A DNA stretch of 8,126 bases from Candidatus Zixiibacteriota bacterium (lineage in GTDB: Bacteria > Zixibacteria > MSB-5A5 > GN15 > PGXB01): contig JAAERC010000171.1 of the NCBI GenBank assembly GCA_024230695.1, forward strand, positions 1 through 8,126, in the 5' to 3' direction. This document shows, piece by piece, positions 7,256 to 8,126 of this stretch (positions are counted from its first letter, which is position 1; the number at the start of each line of letters is the position of its first letter). A program made the translations under genes and the position numbers. The notes beneath the pieces are model-generated. The model worked only from the letters and a program-made list of their open reading frames with translations. It had not been told where the DNA came from and made no database searches.

Positions 7256-8023
7256 TTAATAAATTATAGTTCCGCCGGTGAACATATTCGCGCCCGCCAC
7301 CAACGAAATAAATATTATCCATACAATTAATAAGACGATTACAAACTTTTTAGGTTTCATTTTATAAATAACGCCAAGACCAATTCCGGTTACGATTATT
7401 CTCCAAATCGAAAATATATCCACCTGTCGGAACAAATAGTACATAAATGAACCATCATTGGCCGGAGTTATAAGACCCAAACCGGTATAAACATACATTG
7501 AATCTTTAAGAACTATCATTATTCCGCGTACAAAATCGCCCAAAAATCCAATCAGTGCGGCCCAGGCAACAACATTCATTATTATCCAGAAATTGGCTTT
7601 GCCCCCAAAAATGAAATTACCTGACATCAATCCCAAAGACGAGATGATCAGCCAAATAACCAATGGTAAACCAAACCATACTAGCGGCAAATACCACTCA
7701 AATTTATTTTCCCGTCCTTCATCAAACTGTTTCTTTGCATCTTCAAGCATCTGTTCATATTGTGCTTCCGGCATCCGCTCTTTATAATTTTCGAGCATTT
7801 CCATTACCGTTGATTCCATGCCCTCGGTATAAATCGGTCGGGTCTGGTAATAAATCGCCCCGCCCAAAATACCCACAATAATTAAAGGGATCAACCAATC
7901 GGTTTTTCCCGTTAATGTTCCAAACAGTTTTGATGGTTCTGAAAAGACCATCATCAGACGGGCAATAATCCCCGGCTTTTCTATATGTTCGGAAGTTTGT
8001 GAGGTTTGAATGTTGTTTTCCAT
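7256..8023 (-). CDS. YIP1-family integral membrane protein, first gene of the efflux operon
   Basis: A 255-residue polytopic inner-membrane protein that I assign to the YIP1 family. The N-terminal 'VFSEPSKLF' segment (residues 26-34) leading into a first membrane helix, and a late 'DIFSIWRII' segment (202-210) followed by a helix, are the hallmarks I rely on. About five membrane segments are visible: residues 44-60, 110-135, 145-170, 203-220 and 226-246. A charged, probably helical loop lies at 67-107. I chose the ATG at 8023 rather than the GTG at 8038 because GGAG (8033-8036) sits 9 nt before the ATG and overlaps that GTG. The stop lies 18 nt before the TolC gene, so the two are probably cotranscribed. 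Bacterial YIP1 proteins have no well-defined biochemical role; an accessory function in membrane insertion or assembly of the pump is only a guess. Family call fairly confident, function unknown. Confidence 0.8.
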   Translation of the reverse strand: MENNIQTSQTSEHIEKPGIIARLMMVFSEPSKLFGTLTGKTDWLIPLIIVGILGGAIYYQTRPIYTEGMESTVMEMLENYKERMPEAQYEQMLEDAKKQFDEGRENKFEWYLPLVWFGLPLVIWLIISSLGLMSGNFIFGGKANFWIIMNVVAWAALIGFLGDFVRGIMIVLKDSMYVYTGLGLITPANDGSFMYYLFRQVDIFSIWRIIVTGIGLGVIYKMKPKKFVIVLLIVWIIFISLVAGANMFTGGTIIY

Positions 8024-8032
8024 TTTTATAAT

Positions 8033-8036
8033 CTCC
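8033..8036 (-). promoter_or_regulatory. Ribosome binding site that decides the YIP1 start
   Basis: GGAG on the minus strand is followed by 9 nt (ATTATAAAA) and the ATG at 8023-8021. The in-frame GTG at 8038-8036 shares its last G with this GGAG and has only a weak AGATAGA before it, so initiation at the ATG is favoured. Confidence 0.7.
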
Positions 8037-8042
8037 ACTCTA

Positions 8043-8057
8043 TCTGACGAAGTCAGA
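8043..8057 (-). other. Short inverted repeat in the operon leader
   Basis: TCTGAC and GTCAGA form a perfect 6-bp stem around a 3-nt loop (TTC on the minus strand), ending 6 nt before the GGAG of the first gene. No T-run follows on either strand, so it is not an intrinsic terminator. It might stabilise the transcript, be a small operator, or be chance. Confidence 0.4.
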
Positions 8058-8126
8058 ATTTAAAAGTTGCATCAATTTAATTTATTTACTGCAAATACGA
8101 ATTAATATTCACAAGAATAAAGTTAA
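8058..8126 (-). promoter_or_regulatory. AT-rich region upstream of the operon, probable promoter zone
   Basis: This very AT-rich, non-coding stretch is the only sizeable space before the first gene, so a promoter for the operon is expected here or just outside the window. Several weak -10-like TAAATT hexamers occur, but none has a convincing -35 partner at 16-18 nt, and I see no Bacteroidota-type TAnnTTTG box. I therefore mark the zone, not a specific promoter. Confidence 0.3.

Noticed and set aside
1..8126. CRISPR arrays, tRNA or rRNA genes, insertion sequences, attachment sites
   Set aside because: Coding sequence fills almost the whole window, no regularly spaced repeats, no tRNA-like cloverleaf region and no transposase were seen. 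The only large repeat is the permease gene duplication.
8058..8126. Specific -35/-10 promoter assignment for the operon
   Set aside because: Several TAAATT-like hexamers exist, but none has an acceptable -35 at normal spacing, so choosing one would be arbitrary in such AT-rich DNA.

Overview
The window holds one compact operon, read entirely on the minus strand, that encodes a complete tripartite ABC efflux machine of the MacAB-TolC type, with two departures from the textbook layout. In order of transcription it contains a YIP1-family inner-membrane protein (8023-7256), a TolC-family outer-membrane channel (7237-5900), a membrane-anchored periplasmic adaptor of the MacA/HlyD type (5872-4532), a stand-alone MacB/LolD-type ATPase (4528-3812), and three separate MacB/FtsX-type permeases (3815-2595, 2589-1339, 1329-85). 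Gaps between genes are 3 to 27 nt and one pair overlaps by 4 nt (ATGA), so this is very probably one transcription unit. There is no stretch of 300 bases without a gene.

The outer-membrane channel implies a Gram-negative (diderm) cell. The DNA is moderately AT-rich by eye. Shine-Dalgarno sequences are clear at the first three genes and at a possible next gene, and weak or absent before the ATPase and the permeases. The combination of a YIP1 protein, TolC, adaptor, separate ATPase and several permeases suggests to me an uncultured environmental bacterium, perhaps from the FCB/candidate-phylum area, but nothing in the window fixes the taxonomy.

How the parts should work together: the ATPase drives a permease dimer in the inner membrane, the permeases' large periplasmic domains move substrate, the adaptor bridges to the channel with its coiled-coil hairpin (which carries the R-x3-L-x6-S docking motif), and the TolC-like trimer leads out of the cell. 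The substrate cannot be read from the sequence. The E. coli MacB protein fuses ATPase and permease and works as a homodimer. Here one ATPase must serve three permeases. The last two permeases are tandem duplicates, about 74% identical by hand alignment; the first is more distant.

The points most worth a second look are the three-permease architecture, the old but tightly constrained permease duplication, the charged insert in the adaptor, the YIP1 gene at the operon head, and a possible next gene at the left edge. I do not see a clearly undescribed system: the components are all recognisable, and the novelty lies in their stoichiometry and arrangement.
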